From: Escherichia coli DSM 30083 = JCM 1649 = ATCC 11775 | GTDB taxonomy: Bacteria; Pseudomonadota; Gammaproteobacteria; Enterobacterales; Enterobacteriaceae | NCBI RefSeq assembly: GCF_003697165.2 | Contig: NZ_CP033092.2 | Span: 806,001-870,000 of the forward strand | Direction: 5' to 3' | DNA: 64,000 nucleotides | Shown here: in pieces, positions 8,958-16,784 of the stretch | Layout: each line of letters opens with the position of its first letter | Numbering within the stretch: position 1 is the stretch's first letter | The notes under the pieces: model-generated | Told to the model about the DNA's origin: nothing | Database searches by the model: none | Seen by the model: the letters and a program-made list of their open reading frames with translations, nothing else | Made by a program: the position numbers and the translations under genes

Positions 8958-9941
8958 TTAGTCGAAAATGCGCACAAGGCCAGTGACTTTATTTGCCTTG
9001 TTGGTCACCAATAACGTTGAGACACGGTGTTTTTGCATTTTTTCTTCCGCTTCAATGATCATGGTGTCTTCCGGTAGCGTCAGCGGTTCACGTGTCATCA
9101 TCTGCGCAGCCGTGGCGGATGTCAGAGAATCCTCTTTTTCCATAAAGCGACGCAGGTCACCGTCGGTGATAATGCCCGCTAGCCCACCTTCTGCGTCTTC
9201 TACCATCACCATTCCCTGGCATCCGCTGGTGATACGTTGAATCACGGTTTTAAATGACGCATCCAGCTGTACCGCAGGAACATCATGTTGCATGACATCA
9301 GCAACGCGGGTCAGCAGGCGACGACCTAATGAACCGCCCGGGTGATAGCGCGCAAAATCATTCGGCATAAATTTGCGTTGGCGGATCATGGCAATCGCCA
9401 GCGCATCGCCGATCGCCATCGTCAGCGTGGTAGACGTTGTTGGTGCAAGATTATTCGGGCAGGTTTCATTCGCCATATGGAGTTCCAGCACGGCATCAGC
9501 ATTTTTCGCCAGCGTGGAATTTCCATTATTGGTAATGGCGATAATTCGGTTGCCGAAATTTTTCAGTGAAGGAACTAGCTTGAGGATTTCATCCGTTTCA
9601 CCGCTGGCAGAAATAAGGATCAGAAGATCGTAAGGCGTAATCATGCCCAGATCGCCATGGAAAGCTTCTGCAGGATGAATAAAGAAACTAGGCGTACCCG
9701 TAGAGGCCAGCGTCGCTGACATTTTACGACCGACATGCCCTGATTTACCCATTCCCGAAAGAATAACGTGCCCTTTACAGTTCATTATCAAATTAAGGAC
9801 ACGCTGGTACTGCCCGGAATCCAGTTGTTTAGACAAGTTTTGTAATGCTGCGCCTTGTTCTGCCAGAGTCTGGCGAACAGAGGTAATTAGATATGGATCG
9901 ATAGTACTGCTCTGGTCATCAGGTAAATGTCTTTCAGACAT
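8958..9941 (-). CDS. kpsF: Arabinose-5-phosphate isomerase KpsF
   Basis: It interconverts ribulose-5-phosphate and arabinose-5-phosphate, the first step towards Kdo, and is a capsule-linked paralogue of KdsD. It has an N-terminal SIS domain (GMGKSGHVGRKMSATL, then ISASGETDE) and two C-terminal CBS repeats (from about residue 205). The frame can be extended to an ATG at 9977, but I chose the ATG at 9941 (MSERHLPDDQ), which is preceded by a good AGGAGCTG-type ribosome-binding site and gives the usual 327 residues. It is the first gene of region 1; its promoter is about 225 bases upstream. Confidence 0.94.
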   Translation of the reverse strand: MSERHLPDDQSSTIDPYLITSVRQTLAEQGAALQNLSKQLDSGQYQRVLNLIMNCKGHVILSGMGKSGHVGRKMSATLASTGTPSFFIHPAEAFHGDLGMITPYDLLILISASGETDEILKLVPSLKNFGNRIIAITNNGNSTLAKNADAVLELHMANETCPNNLAPTTSTTLTMAIGDALAIAMIRQRKFMPNDFARYHPGGSLGRRLLTRVADVMQHDVPAVQLDASFKTVIQRITSGCQGMVMVEDAEGGLAGIITDGDLRRFMEKEDSLTSATAAQMMTREPLTLPEDTMIIEAEEKMQKHRVSTLLVTNKANKVTGLVRIFD

Positions 9942-10165
9942 ATCAGCTCCTTTGCACGGAAATAATGCCACAGTCACAACAAACCCGAACCCACTATAAT
10001 TTATTTATGCTAAATCAATGGGTTGTAACAAAATTTTTAATGAATATAAAACCATGGTCAGTCCATGCTTATATGCAGGACTTATCACCTTCTTATTAAG
10101 TCGCAATGTCTCATGGAGGTGCGAAGATGCTGCAATATTACAGGCGAGAAGGGGAACCAAATTTT

Positions 10166-10201
10166 GCCCACCTATTTAACACACCCCTACATTATGAACA
10201 A
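10166..10201 (-). promoter_or_regulatory. Region 1 capsule promoter (upstream of kpsF)
   Basis: On the - strand a TTGTTC -35 (10196-10201) and a TTAAAT -10 (10174-10179) are separated by 16 bases. The predicted start of transcription, near 10166, is about 225 bases before the kpsF ATG. This agrees with the leader length I recall for the sigma-70 region 1 promoter of K5. The long AT-rich upstream sequence would suit the IHF and H-NS control known for this promoter, but I did not assign individual sites. Confidence 0.6.
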
Positions 10202-10639
10202 GGAATTTAGGATTTTTATCATTTATTAAAATGTTTCTCACTTGACTATTAAGACCAAAAACAATTTATCAATTGATTATTTCCTCGTAAAAAAAGAACG
10301 TATGACCATGTTATTAATAAATAAAACACGTAAATAATGGTGATGTTGTTTTGTGATTAACTATTTAAAGCGGCATAATAAACAGGTTGACAATTTCTAT
10401 GTAAAGAAGAGGAAAATAATAAAATTTTAGCGGTGACTATTGAATGATATGATAGTTGTGATGTTGATTATTTCTGGTAATGAATGCGGAATTAAATCTG
10501 GCCGGATTGTATTTTTGCTATATCTGTTTTTCAGGAGATTATTATTAAATATAAAAATAACAGTGGTGATTATCTCCGGTTGAGCTGGAGTCACGTATGC
10601 CAGCGAGTGCTTTCTTCCGGGCCTTCCTTCACTTCAGAT

Positions 10640-10680
10640 AAAGAGCCTATGGAAAAGAGGCAATCATCAGGCTCTTTTTG
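10640..10680 (+). terminator. Hairpin with T-run
   Basis: AAAGAGCCT at about 10640-10648 pairs with AGGCTCTTT at about 10669-10677 and is followed by further Ts, with a loop of about 20 bases. It looks like an intrinsic terminator, although no gene ends just before it. It may be a relic of a lost gene between kps and the tRNA locus. Confidence 0.45.
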
Positions 10681-10750
10681 AGTCATATGCGCCGATAATC
10701 AACTGTCTTGAACGTAAAAATTATGGAGCAACATGATGCTACGATTCATT

Positions 10751-10945
10751 TCACTCTTCGTTCTTTCTGAGCATTGCGTTCAGGATGGTCAGCAATTTAC
10801 GCATACAGTCAACCAGCGCCATTTTTTTGGTTTTTCCGGCTGCTGACAGATGCATGTAAAATGCCTTTATCACCGGATTAAACCAGGTTACCACAAGCGC
10901 TGCCATGTGCAGGGCTGCTCTTGCCTCCGTACGCGCACTGGCGTC
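10751..10945 (-). pseudogene. IS110-family transposase, C-terminal remnant
   Basis: Reading the - strand from about 10945 to the TGA at 10751 gives one uninterrupted frame of about 65 codons. It contains ARAALHMAALV, then NPVIKAFYMHL and CMRKLLTILNAML, the characteristic C-terminal end of IS110/IS116/IS902-family transposases (transposase_20 domain). The N-terminal DEDD catalytic domain is absent. It lies between the capsule operon and the tRNA-Phe att copy, so it belongs to the chromosomal side and not to the island. Confidence 0.65.
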
Positions 10946-11096
10946 GTTCGGCCAGCAGATATGTGTGGGATTACAGGGATGTTATGTGAACTGAACTGTG
11001 TTTTGTTAACGGGGGATGTTTATTGATGATTCGGGAGTGTTTAAGACCTGATGGCGTTATGCTCCCAAGTTTATTTTATATAAAGATCCAAAAGCA

Positions 11097-11125
11097 AAAA
11101 CCCGCCTTGTGGGCGGGTTCTTTAG
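11097..11125 (-). terminator. tRNA-Phe (pheV) terminator left behind at the island junction
   Basis: CCCGCC and GGGCGGG flank a 4-base loop (TTGT), and on the - strand the stem is followed by TTTTTGC. On that strand it lies a few bases after the CCA-like end of the tRNA-Phe copy, as the native terminator of pheV would. This shows that the chromosomal downstream flank of the tRNA was displaced intact when the island inserted. Confidence 0.75.
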
Positions 11126-11130
11126 AATAG

Positions 11131-11152
11131 TGGTGCCGGACTCGGAATCGAA
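11131..11152 (-). repeat. Island attachment site: 3' end of tRNA-Phe
   Basis: Read on the - strand, these 22 bases match the T-arm and acceptor 3' end of tRNA-Phe (TTCGATTCCGAG, then the acceptor stem ending in CACCA). One G is missing from the GGG run of the acceptor stem. This is the direct repeat expected at the pheV-distal end of an island integrated by a P4-type integrase. To the left is the pheV terminator and chromosomal kps DNA; to the right is island DNA. The other copy should lie in the intact pheV beyond base 64000. Confidence 0.8.
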
Positions 11153-11201
11153 GATTGCTTCTATCATGTTGAGATTGGTTAATTTTGTTTGGTTTGGTTA
11201 A

Positions 11202-11224
11202 AAATGTACCCTCTTTTGTACCCT
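11202..11224. repeat. Short direct repeat TGTACCCTC next to the attachment site
   Basis: TGTACCCTC occurs twice, at about 11205 and 11216, 50-70 bases inside the island end. Short repeated GTACCC-type motifs are common beside P4-type tRNA attachment sites and could be integrase arm-binding sites. That role is inferred from position. Confidence 0.4.
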
Positions 11225-11317
11225 CAGTCCCTTTTGCTGTGAAAAAGGAATCAAACCCGGGAGTTGGGAGATGAGGTGAAAGGGGGGGACGCATATCCTG
11301 GTCCATTTCAGTATGTG

Positions 11318-12853
11318 TTATCTCTGGTTTTTGCCGTTTCCGCTGTTGTATACCCACTCAGCAATAAACTGTTCAGCGGGTAGTGGAGGTGCATAGCGGT
11401 ATCCCTGCAGATAGCAGCTTCCTTTCTCTGTCATGAACAATTCCTGTGATTCGGTTTCAATGACTTCGGCAATGATATCAATACCTAACCGGCGAGCCAG
11501 CTCAATAACATTTTCTACTATATGCCCGGAGATTTCATCCACGCCGACCATTTGTACAAACCCTTTATCGAGTTTGATGTAATCGACAGGAAACGACTGC
11601 AGGTAGCTGTGGGTTGCATAGCCAGTACCAAAATCATCCAGTGCAAACAATACTCCCTGTTGATGTAATTTCGCAAATAACGCTTTTGATTCTGCGGTGA
11701 CGGATAGCTGGTTTCGTTCTGTCAGTTCCAGAACCAGTTTCACTTTCCCTTTCGGGAAGGTGGATAGAAACTTCATACAGCTATCCTCCAGTCCCGGAGA
11801 CAGAAAATGCGCTGGTGAAATATTGATCCCAATATGAAATTGATTCGGTAAAAAATGCGCAACAGAATTAAGGCTATGTTCGACCTGAGACATCAACTGT
11901 TGCGTTATTGGGGCAATTAATCCGGTGGACTCTGCCAGCGGGATAAACTGATCTGGTGGGATAATTCCGCTGACGGGGTGATGCCAGCGAATCAGTACTT
12001 CGCAGCCGGTTAGCTGGTGATTTTTAGCGGAAATGATGGGCTGAAAATAAGGTCTGAACTCTCCGTGAGCAAGTGCATTTTTCAGCATATCGAGCGGGGA
12101 AGATGGACGTCGGCGGGACAGCAGAAAGGCTGTGAGTATTCCACCGAAGATGGCAACAGGGATCATATACCAGGCCTGTTTCCAGGCGTAGGTAAGTTGC
12201 ATTTTCACCGGGATGATATAAATCAGGGAGAACGGATATTTTTTTGAATGACTTTCTTTTTGTATACCGCTGTCGTCCGGGAGCAGAGTGACATTTTTTC
12301 CGCTGGCTGACAGGACCGTGTTTCCCAAACGGAATCGTATTGCAGGAACCGCATGAACCACAGAGATGATGTCCTGAATAAAATAATAATCCGTGGCGGT
12401 AATGACCGTGCCGTTTTTGTAAGGTGTTCTTAACAGGATCCAGGGCAGAGTACCTGTATCTTCAGGAAAACGAATCAGCATATCGTGCCGCCACTGTTCC
12501 TTTTCAGCAACTGGACCGACAGGTAAACCGGGGTGGGTGCTACAAAATACAGCCTCTTGTCTTGCCAGGCTCAGTGCACGAAGTTGTGGGCGTTTCAGCA
12601 GCAGATTGCTTAATTCATGCTGAGTATCTGCGTTACAGTTATTCAGAAGCAAATGTTCTGCTTCCTGGCTGATGCTGTTGTTCTGATTGAGAATGTTTTC
12701 TATATAGCCAAGTGCGAAATTAACTCTGATCTGGCTGTCATTCACCAGCTCTGCTTTTTTCCAGAAAAATGTCAGCAGAATAATGAACAGAAATATCAGA
12801 CTACCTGCCACCATAGCTGGAGTATGTTTTTTTACAAATAATCTGGAAAACAT
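11318..12853 (-). CDS. Membrane-bound c-di-GMP phosphodiesterase, CSS-motif sensor plus EAL domain
   Basis: It is predicted to hydrolyse cyclic di-GMP at the inner membrane in response to a periplasmic or redox signal. Of 511 residues: TM1 at about 12-31, a periplasmic CSS-motif sensor (CSTHPG near residue 103, with a preceding Cys near 68), TM2 at about 227-245, then an EAL domain from about 258. The signature reads EVLIRW in place of EALIRW. Other active-site motifs are present: NISPAHF, LELTER, DDFGTGYATHSYL, IKLDKGFV and EVIETESQ, so it should be active. It is the last gene before the island's pheV-distal end, and its neighbours do not hint at the target process. EAL proteins of islands often tune fimbriae versus motility, which is inference here. 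Confidence 0.88.
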   Translation of the reverse strand: MFSRLFVKKHTPAMVAGSLIFLFIILLTFFWKKAELVNDSQIRVNFALGYIENILNQNNSISQEAEHLLLNNCNADTQHELSNLLLKRPQLRALSLARQEAVFCSTHPGLPVGPVAEKEQWRHDMLIRFPEDTGTLPWILLRTPYKNGTVITATDYYFIQDIISVVHAVPAIRFRLGNTVLSASGKNVTLLPDDSGIQKESHSKKYPFSLIYIIPVKMQLTYAWKQAWYMIPVAIFGGILTAFLLSRRRPSSPLDMLKNALAHGEFRPYFQPIISAKNHQLTGCEVLIRWHHPVSGIIPPDQFIPLAESTGLIAPITQQLMSQVEHSLNSVAHFLPNQFHIGINISPAHFLSPGLEDSCMKFLSTFPKGKVKLVLELTERNQLSVTAESKALFAKLHQQGVLFALDDFGTGYATHSYLQSFPVDYIKLDKGFVQMVGVDEISGHIVENVIELARRLGIDIIAEVIETESQELFMTEKGSCYLQGYRYAPPLPAEQFIAEWVYNSGNGKNQR

Positions 12854-12923
12854 GTTTTTTTGCTCTGAATGACGCCAGATTTATCAGAATGTTTTTGTGT
12901 ATGTACTGAGTCTGTGCTTTGGG

Positions 12924-13769
12924 TTAAACGGGCGATAAGGTTTCCGGATAGTATTTCGCAATAATATCATTCAGTCTGTCAACCAGCTCTGGTTTCCTGA
13001 ACGTGATGTGCGCGGAGCCCTTCTTAAAGTATCTGATGCTGAACATCTCATCTTCATAGCACGCTTTACCCTGAACTGAGTGGATGTGATCATCCAGATG
13101 AATGGTTATGTTTTCCCGGTTGTCAGGAATCGGTTTGCCGCTGAACAAATACAGCATTCTTTCCAGGTCGGCAAGTCGATCTGCCTGTTGCCCGGTGATA
13201 AGATGAAATCCCCACCGGTCCCATCTCACCAGATTGTTGACGATAATTTTACTGCCAAATTTACAGGGGCAATTAGTTTTGTAATTCCAGTTCAGTCCCC
13301 TGAAGACGTTGATCACCCCTCGCTCAAACACTTCATCTATGTTCTGGTGCAGTTGTTCAAATGTGCTCAGAATGTTCGCTTCACTGATTTCCGGAAAATT
13401 ATCATATTCCAGTGATCGGTACCATGTATCACGGGCCTGTGCATCCATTAAGGAAAGCATCCCTGAACGTTGCATCAGGTCACGCCAGATTTCTCGATCG
13501 AGATTGCGGGTGATGGCTTTCATTGCTGCTTCCGGTTTTTCCATCAGCCAGCAGCCACAGCGAAAATTCTGTTTCATCGCCCAGTCCAGGGCGGTTTTGC
13601 CGCCAATGCCTGCTGTCAGCACTGAGATTTCTGCCAGTTGCCGGATAAGCGTTTCGGTTTGTTGCAGTGCTGCATTCCGTACCGTCACAACGTGTCGGAT
13701 ACTGGTGGAGCAGATAACGTCCGTATGCCCGGTGACCACTTCCGGACGGGAGATTGTGATGTCTGACAT
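12924..13769 (-). CDS. DUF4942 protein of the CP4-type island block
   Basis: It is a 281-residue protein of the DUF4942 family, usually found downstream of the cbeA/cbtA module in enterobacterial islands. Its function is unknown. No signal peptide or membrane segment is visible. The first half is helical with conserved Trp (IWRDLMQRSGML, then RDTWYRSLEYDNFP); the second half has a Cys-containing patch (NCPCKFGSKIIVNNL) and the ending ITFRKPELVDRLNDI. The ATG at 13769 is preceded by a GGAAAA-type site. It lies 84 bases after the DUF957 gene and is probably cotranscribed with it. Confidence 0.8.
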   Translation of the reverse strand: MSDITISRPEVVTGHTDVICSTSIRHVVTVRNAALQQTETLIRQLAEISVLTAGIGGKTALDWAMKQNFRCGCWLMEKPEAAMKAITRNLDREIWRDLMQRSGMLSLMDAQARDTWYRSLEYDNFPEISEANILSTFEQLHQNIDEVFERGVINVFRGLNWNYKTNCPCKFGSKIIVNNLVRWDRWGFHLITGQQADRLADLERMLYLFSGKPIPDNRENITIHLDDHIHSVQGKACYEDEMFSIRYFKKGSAHITFRKPELVDRLNDIIAKYYPETLSPV

Positions 13770-13853
13770 TATCGGTTTTCCTTTTGGTTTATAGACGAAA
13801 ACGCCAGCTGTATTCAGGCTGGCGTCAGGGGAATGAAGTATGGTGAGTGATAT

Positions 13854-14051
13854 TCACCGGTTCTGGTGCAGAAGCTGCAGATGACGAACAGCACGGACAT
13901 CCTCCCGGGCCTGTTCGATGCAGGGCAACAGTGCTGCTGAATCCGTCTTATCCTCATCGTTGTCGAAGATAATCCCGGATTCACAGTCGATATTGTCCTG
14001 CAGCCACGCAATCAGAATATCCAGTGCTGTTTCCGTGGTTAATGATTTCAT
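13854..14051 (-). CDS. DUF957 small protein
   Basis: This 65-residue acidic protein (MKSLTTETALDILIAW, then FDNDEDKTDSAALLPC) belongs to the DUF957 family found after cbtA in CP4-type prophage remnants. Its function is unknown. The frame extends to an ATG at 14096, but I chose the ATG at 14051 because family members start there and an AGGAACA site precedes it. It follows the DUF5983 gene closely in the same direction. Confidence 0.75.
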   Translation of the reverse strand: MKSLTTETALDILIAWLQDNIDCESGIIFDNDEDKTDSAALLPCIEQAREDVRAVRHLQLLHQNR

Positions 14052-14062
14052 GTTGTTCCTGG

Positions 14063-14551
14063 TTACCAGTTGAAAGTGGGTAAACCCGGCAGGCATTCAG
14101 CGCTGGCATCCAGATGAATGAGACTGACGCCATAACGTCGGGTAAGTGTGACAACCAGACAACGGAACGTTTTTGACAGGCCCAGGCGCTTAAGCCGCAG
14201 AACCGGGTATGACCACGCATCGGTACGTAACAGATAGCCGCTGCCTGTAAAATGAATCCATTCTGATTCGCCGTCGTCATTAGTCTGGTGTGACAGCGAG
14301 TACAGCCAGGCGTTGTCCGTTTCCGTGATATGTGCGGTGCTGCAACGTATGCAGGTAAGGGTTGTTAACGGTGGTGGTGTACTGGTTGCGTGTTGGTCGG
14401 ATTTATCGACCACGCGGAGTAAATAACCGTTTTCAGAGACCTTGTTAATCAGTTCACTGAGATTAACACCATCGACGTCAACGACAATGCGCCCCATGTT
14501 CAGTGCCTGCACGTTAACGCTGTCGGCTTCCAGCGTCAGGGCCAGTTTCAT
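14063..14551 (-). CDS. DUF5983 protein downstream of cbtA
   Basis: This protein of 162 residues begins MKLALTLEADSVNVQALNMG. The N-terminal region (about 1-50) has the beta-strand pattern of a small nucleic-acid-binding-like fold, and there is a Cys pair at ITCIRCSTAHI-like positions near residue 70. It belongs to the DUF5983 group always encoded next to the YeeU/YeeV toxin system; its role is not established. Its ATG overlaps the cbtA stop by 4 bases (14548-14551), a sign of translational coupling with the toxin. Confidence 0.75.
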   Translation of the reverse strand: MKLALTLEADSVNVQALNMGRIVVDVDGVNLSELINKVSENGYLLRVVDKSDQHATSTPPPLTTLTCIRCSTAHITETDNAWLYSLSHQTNDDGESEWIHFTGSGYLLRTDAWSYPVLRLKRLGLSKTFRCLVVTLTRRYGVSLIHLDASAECLPGLPTFNW

Positions 14552-14925
14552 TGTTTTGCCTCCGGATGCTTGCCCTGGGTAATGTTATTTACCATTCTGT
14601 AATTGTTCCGGGTCATCAGGCCGGTTGCCCTGCGAGCCCGGAGAATATCAATGCTGTTGATTAACTGCGACGGGGCTCCTGCGCTGAATCCCGGCTGGTC
14701 GGTACGTACCAGCGCGTATTTTTCAACGAGAAAGTTCACCGCGTCACACAGTGAAATCCCTGCCTCAATATGCTGCTCAATCACACGTTCATCAGCGAAC
14801 GGTGTGTCATTCAGCGTGAGGCCATAGTGCTGGTCCAGCAGTCGGGTGAGCAGTGTCTGCCAGATGGTGACGGGAGACGGGCAGCCCGATGCCTCCCGTA
14901 CGTGAGTGTCGGGTAATGTATTCAT
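14548..14925 (-). CDS. cbtA: Type IV toxin CbtA (YeeV family)
   Basis: The family is known to inhibit cytoskeletal proteins FtsZ and MreB, blocking division and rounding cells; it is countered by CbeA. The 125-residue product starts MNTLPDTHVREASG and contains TIWQTLLTRLLDQHYGLTLND, then ADERVIEQHIEAGISL and the end ITQGKHPEAKQ, all familiar YeeV features. The frame can be extended upstream to 15039, but that adds a non-family segment; the ATG at 14925 follows an AGAGAACTTAAG site. It lies just after cbeA and is coupled to the DUF5983 gene. Confidence 0.9.
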   Translation of the reverse strand: MNTLPDTHVREASGCPSPVTIWQTLLTRLLDQHYGLTLNDTPFADERVIEQHIEAGISLCDAVNFLVEKYALVRTDQPGFSAGAPSQLINSIDILRARRATGLMTRNNYRMVNNITQGKHPEAKQ

Positions 14926-14971
14926 CTTAAGTTCTCTGTAACAGGTGGTGATAAAGGGGAGATATCCGGGG

Positions 14972-15349
14972 TTATACGGTGATTGCGGGCGCTGCCGGTG
15001 TCGGATAAACAGCCAGATAAACGTAACCACAACTGCCAAGGGTATCGGCTTCGCAGGTCAGCCCTTTCGCATACAGTGTGATGGTATGCTGATGGCGGGG
15101 ATTCAGTTCACCGCTGGTGAGCATGAGTTCCAGTTGTTTCATCAGCAGCGGAAAGGCCTGGTCCAGGTGGTATGCATCCGCGTCGCTGAACCGGCCTCTG
15201 ATACCGGCACGGTCGGCAAGGTAATGCAACCGGTTACCCTCCTGCACCAGACGTGCCCCGAAACAGGGCGTCACGGTGCAGGGCAGCCCCCACCAGGGGC
15301 GGTCGTGATTGTCGTCGGGATGCGTTGTCCCGGGCAGTGTGTCTGACAC
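14972..15349 (-). CDS. cbeA: Antitoxin CbeA (YeeU family)
   Basis: The family opposes CbtA by stabilising FtsZ and MreB polymers and not by binding the toxin, which is why the system is called type IV. The core is clear: PDDNHDRPWWGLPC, GARLVQEGNRLHYLADRAG, then LDQAFPLLMKQLELML and GYVYLAVYPTP. I place the start at the GTG at 15349, which gives (M)SDTLPGTTHPD as in other CbeA proteins. An ATG at 15409 would add 20 residues and cannot be excluded. It is followed by cbtA 46 bases later. Confidence 0.88.
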   Translation of the reverse strand: MSDTLPGTTHPDDNHDRPWWGLPCTVTPCFGARLVQEGNRLHYLADRAGIRGRFSDADAYHLDQAFPLLMKQLELMLTSGELNPRHQHTITLYAKGLTCEADTLGSCGYVYLAVYPTPAAPAITV

Positions 15350-15427
15350 GATAAAGTCCTCACAGAAATCAGTTAAGAATGGTTCGATGGTGGCGATAAT
15401 TCGGCTCATCAGAATGCCCTTCCTGAC

Positions 15428-15649
15428 TCAGTTCAGGGTGACGCTCATCAGCCGGACATACGGGCCAAAACTGTCTTTACGGCGTTCTGCAAACACAGCC
15501 AGCACACCGGGAATATCCTGCACTTCACGACCGGTATACGCTTCAGTGCTGCCGTGCCAGCGGTATTTGCCGGTACAGAACGGAAAAAGACGGGATGCCG
15601 GATGTTGTTGGTGAATACGCATGGCTTCACCACGGGTGATGATTTTCAT
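15428..15649 (-). CDS. yeeT: YeeT-like small protein (DUF987)
   Basis: This 73-residue protein is nearly the K-12 YeeT sequence as I recall it (MKIITRGEAMRIHQQHP, then FCTGKYRWHGSTEAY and YVRLMSVTLN). Its function is unknown. It always lies between yeeS and cbeA in CP4-type blocks and is probably part of one transcript with them. Confidence 0.85.
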   Translation of the reverse strand: MKIITRGEAMRIHQQHPASRLFPFCTGKYRWHGSTEAYTGREVQDIPGVLAVFAERRKDSFGPYVRLMSVTLN

Positions 15650-15717
15650 AGTGTGATACCTCTGAAGACAGAAGATAAAAGCGAAAACAGGTATGATGTG
15701 GTTGTAACGGTGACGGG

Positions 15718-16194
15718 TTAAAGCAGACCGTGTTCCGCAAAGGAGAAAACCTGGCTGCCACCGACTATCAGATGGTCCGGCACCCGGATATCCACCAGGC
15801 CCAGTGCCTGTACCAGACGTTCCGTGATAAGGCGGTCTGCCTTGCTGGGTGTGACTTCACCGGACGGGTGATTGTGCGCCAGTACCACGGCAGCGGCATT
15901 GTGGTACAGGGCGCGTTTAATCACTTCCCGGGGATGGACTTCCGTGCGGTTGATGGTGCCGGTGAAGAGGGTTTCACCGGCAATCAGCTTATTCTGGTTG
16001 TTCAGATACAGCACCCGGAATTCTTCACGCTCCAGTCCCGCCATGTTCAGAATCAGCCATTCCCGTGCCGCACGGGTGGAGGTGAAGGCCACACCGGGTT
16101 CATGAAGATGGCGGTCCAGGGTTTTCAGGGCCCGCTGAATGAGGCTGCGCTCGCCGGGCGTCATCTCTCCTGGCAGAAAGGAAAGCTGTTGCAT
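15718..16194 (-). CDS. yeeS: RadC-like JAB/MPN-domain protein (YeeS family)
   Basis: This 158-residue protein has the full JAMM metal-binding signature: a Glu upstream (HPREVIKRAL) followed by LAHNHPSGEVTPSKAD (H-x-H then S and D). The family is called RadC but has no proven repair function; a metallopeptidase or deubiquitinase-like fold is predicted. It is located between the antirestriction gene and yeeT in the conserved CP4-type order. Confidence 0.9.
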   Translation of the reverse strand: MQQLSFLPGEMTPGERSLIQRALKTLDRHLHEPGVAFTSTRAAREWLILNMAGLEREEFRVLYLNNQNKLIAGETLFTGTINRTEVHPREVIKRALYHNAAAVVLAHNHPSGEVTPSKADRLITERLVQALGLVDIRVPDHLIVGGSQVFSFAEHGLL

Positions 16195-16208
16195 TGTTCC
16201 AGCCCCTT

Positions 16209-16694
16209 TCAGTCAATGATGCGCATAATGGCGTTGCATTCCGGATGCTGCAGGGCGTAGTCCCGCAGACGGTAATAATGAACCGTCATGGCATAACACT
16301 CCGTGCGACAGGCATGATGACTGTACGTCATCAGACAGGCAGCAATGCCGGCGGCTTCCGGGCTCATTTCAGCACGGTTACCGTTCATGGCATTGAACAG
16401 TACCCATGTCTCGTCATCATCGTCATCCGGTTCGGGTGCCATAAATGCCCCGCCGTTGTTCAGGGTGTACAGATTCCAGATACCACCGCAGTAGTCTTCG
16501 CAAAGATGGTCCATCCAGCCGAAGACACGGGGTTCCAGGGTCACCCACTGTGGAATGAGGCCAAAATGCTGCGGCCAGAAGCTGATGCGCTGTTCATGAG
16601 GAACGAGAGTGGCAACCAGTTGAGGCTGGTCATTCTCTGAAGCTGTGACTACGGAAGCAGAAAGTGTACAGGTGTTCTGAGAAACAGTTTTCAT
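16209..16694 (-). CDS. ArdB/KlcA-family antirestriction protein
   Basis: The family protects incoming DNA from type I restriction enzymes without a classical DNA-mimic acid surface. The 161-residue product has the family landmarks WMDHLCEDYCGGIWNLY, NGGAFMAPE, an acidic DDDDDE run, and the SPEAAGIAACLMTY stretch. It lies between the yfjQ-like and yeeS genes, the usual arrangement in enterobacterial islands, and resembles the YafX/YfjX proteins of K-12 prophages. Confidence 0.88.
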   Translation of the reverse strand: MKTVSQNTCTLSASVVTASENDQPQLVATLVPHEQRISFWPQHFGLIPQWVTLEPRVFGWMDHLCEDYCGGIWNLYTLNNGGAFMAPEPDDDDDETWVLFNAMNGNRAEMSPEAAGIAACLMTYSHHACRTECYAMTVHYYRLRDYALQHPECNAIMRIID

Positions 16695-16784
16695 GAGTGA
16701 AATCCTTATAAAACAAATAAATGCAGGGTTTTCGGGGAGCAGGGGGTAGGGGAGCCTGAATCACGTCTTCAGGGATGTGCTGCA

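Larger units (their letters stand above)
9942..10740. other. AT-rich region upstream of kpsF, no gene
   Basis: No credible coding sequence lies here on either strand. It holds the kps promoter near 10166-10201, long A/T-rich stretches up to about 10560 compatible with bending or silencing proteins, and near its end a hairpin-plus-T-run at 10640-10680 (AAAGAGCCT paired with AGGCTCTTTTT). Confidence 0.6.

Noticed and set aside
11131..11152. A functional tRNA gene
   Set aside because: Only the last 22 bases of tRNA-Phe are present, with one base missing; no anticodon or D arm can be found on either side.
11076..11357. 93-codon - strand frame across the attachment site
   Set aside because: It runs through the tRNA-Phe terminator and att copy and overlaps the EAL gene, so it cannot be a stable gene.
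13981..14280. 99-codon - strand frame overlapping the DUF5983 gene
   Set aside because: It is a shadow of the DUF5983 and DUF957 genes in another frame.
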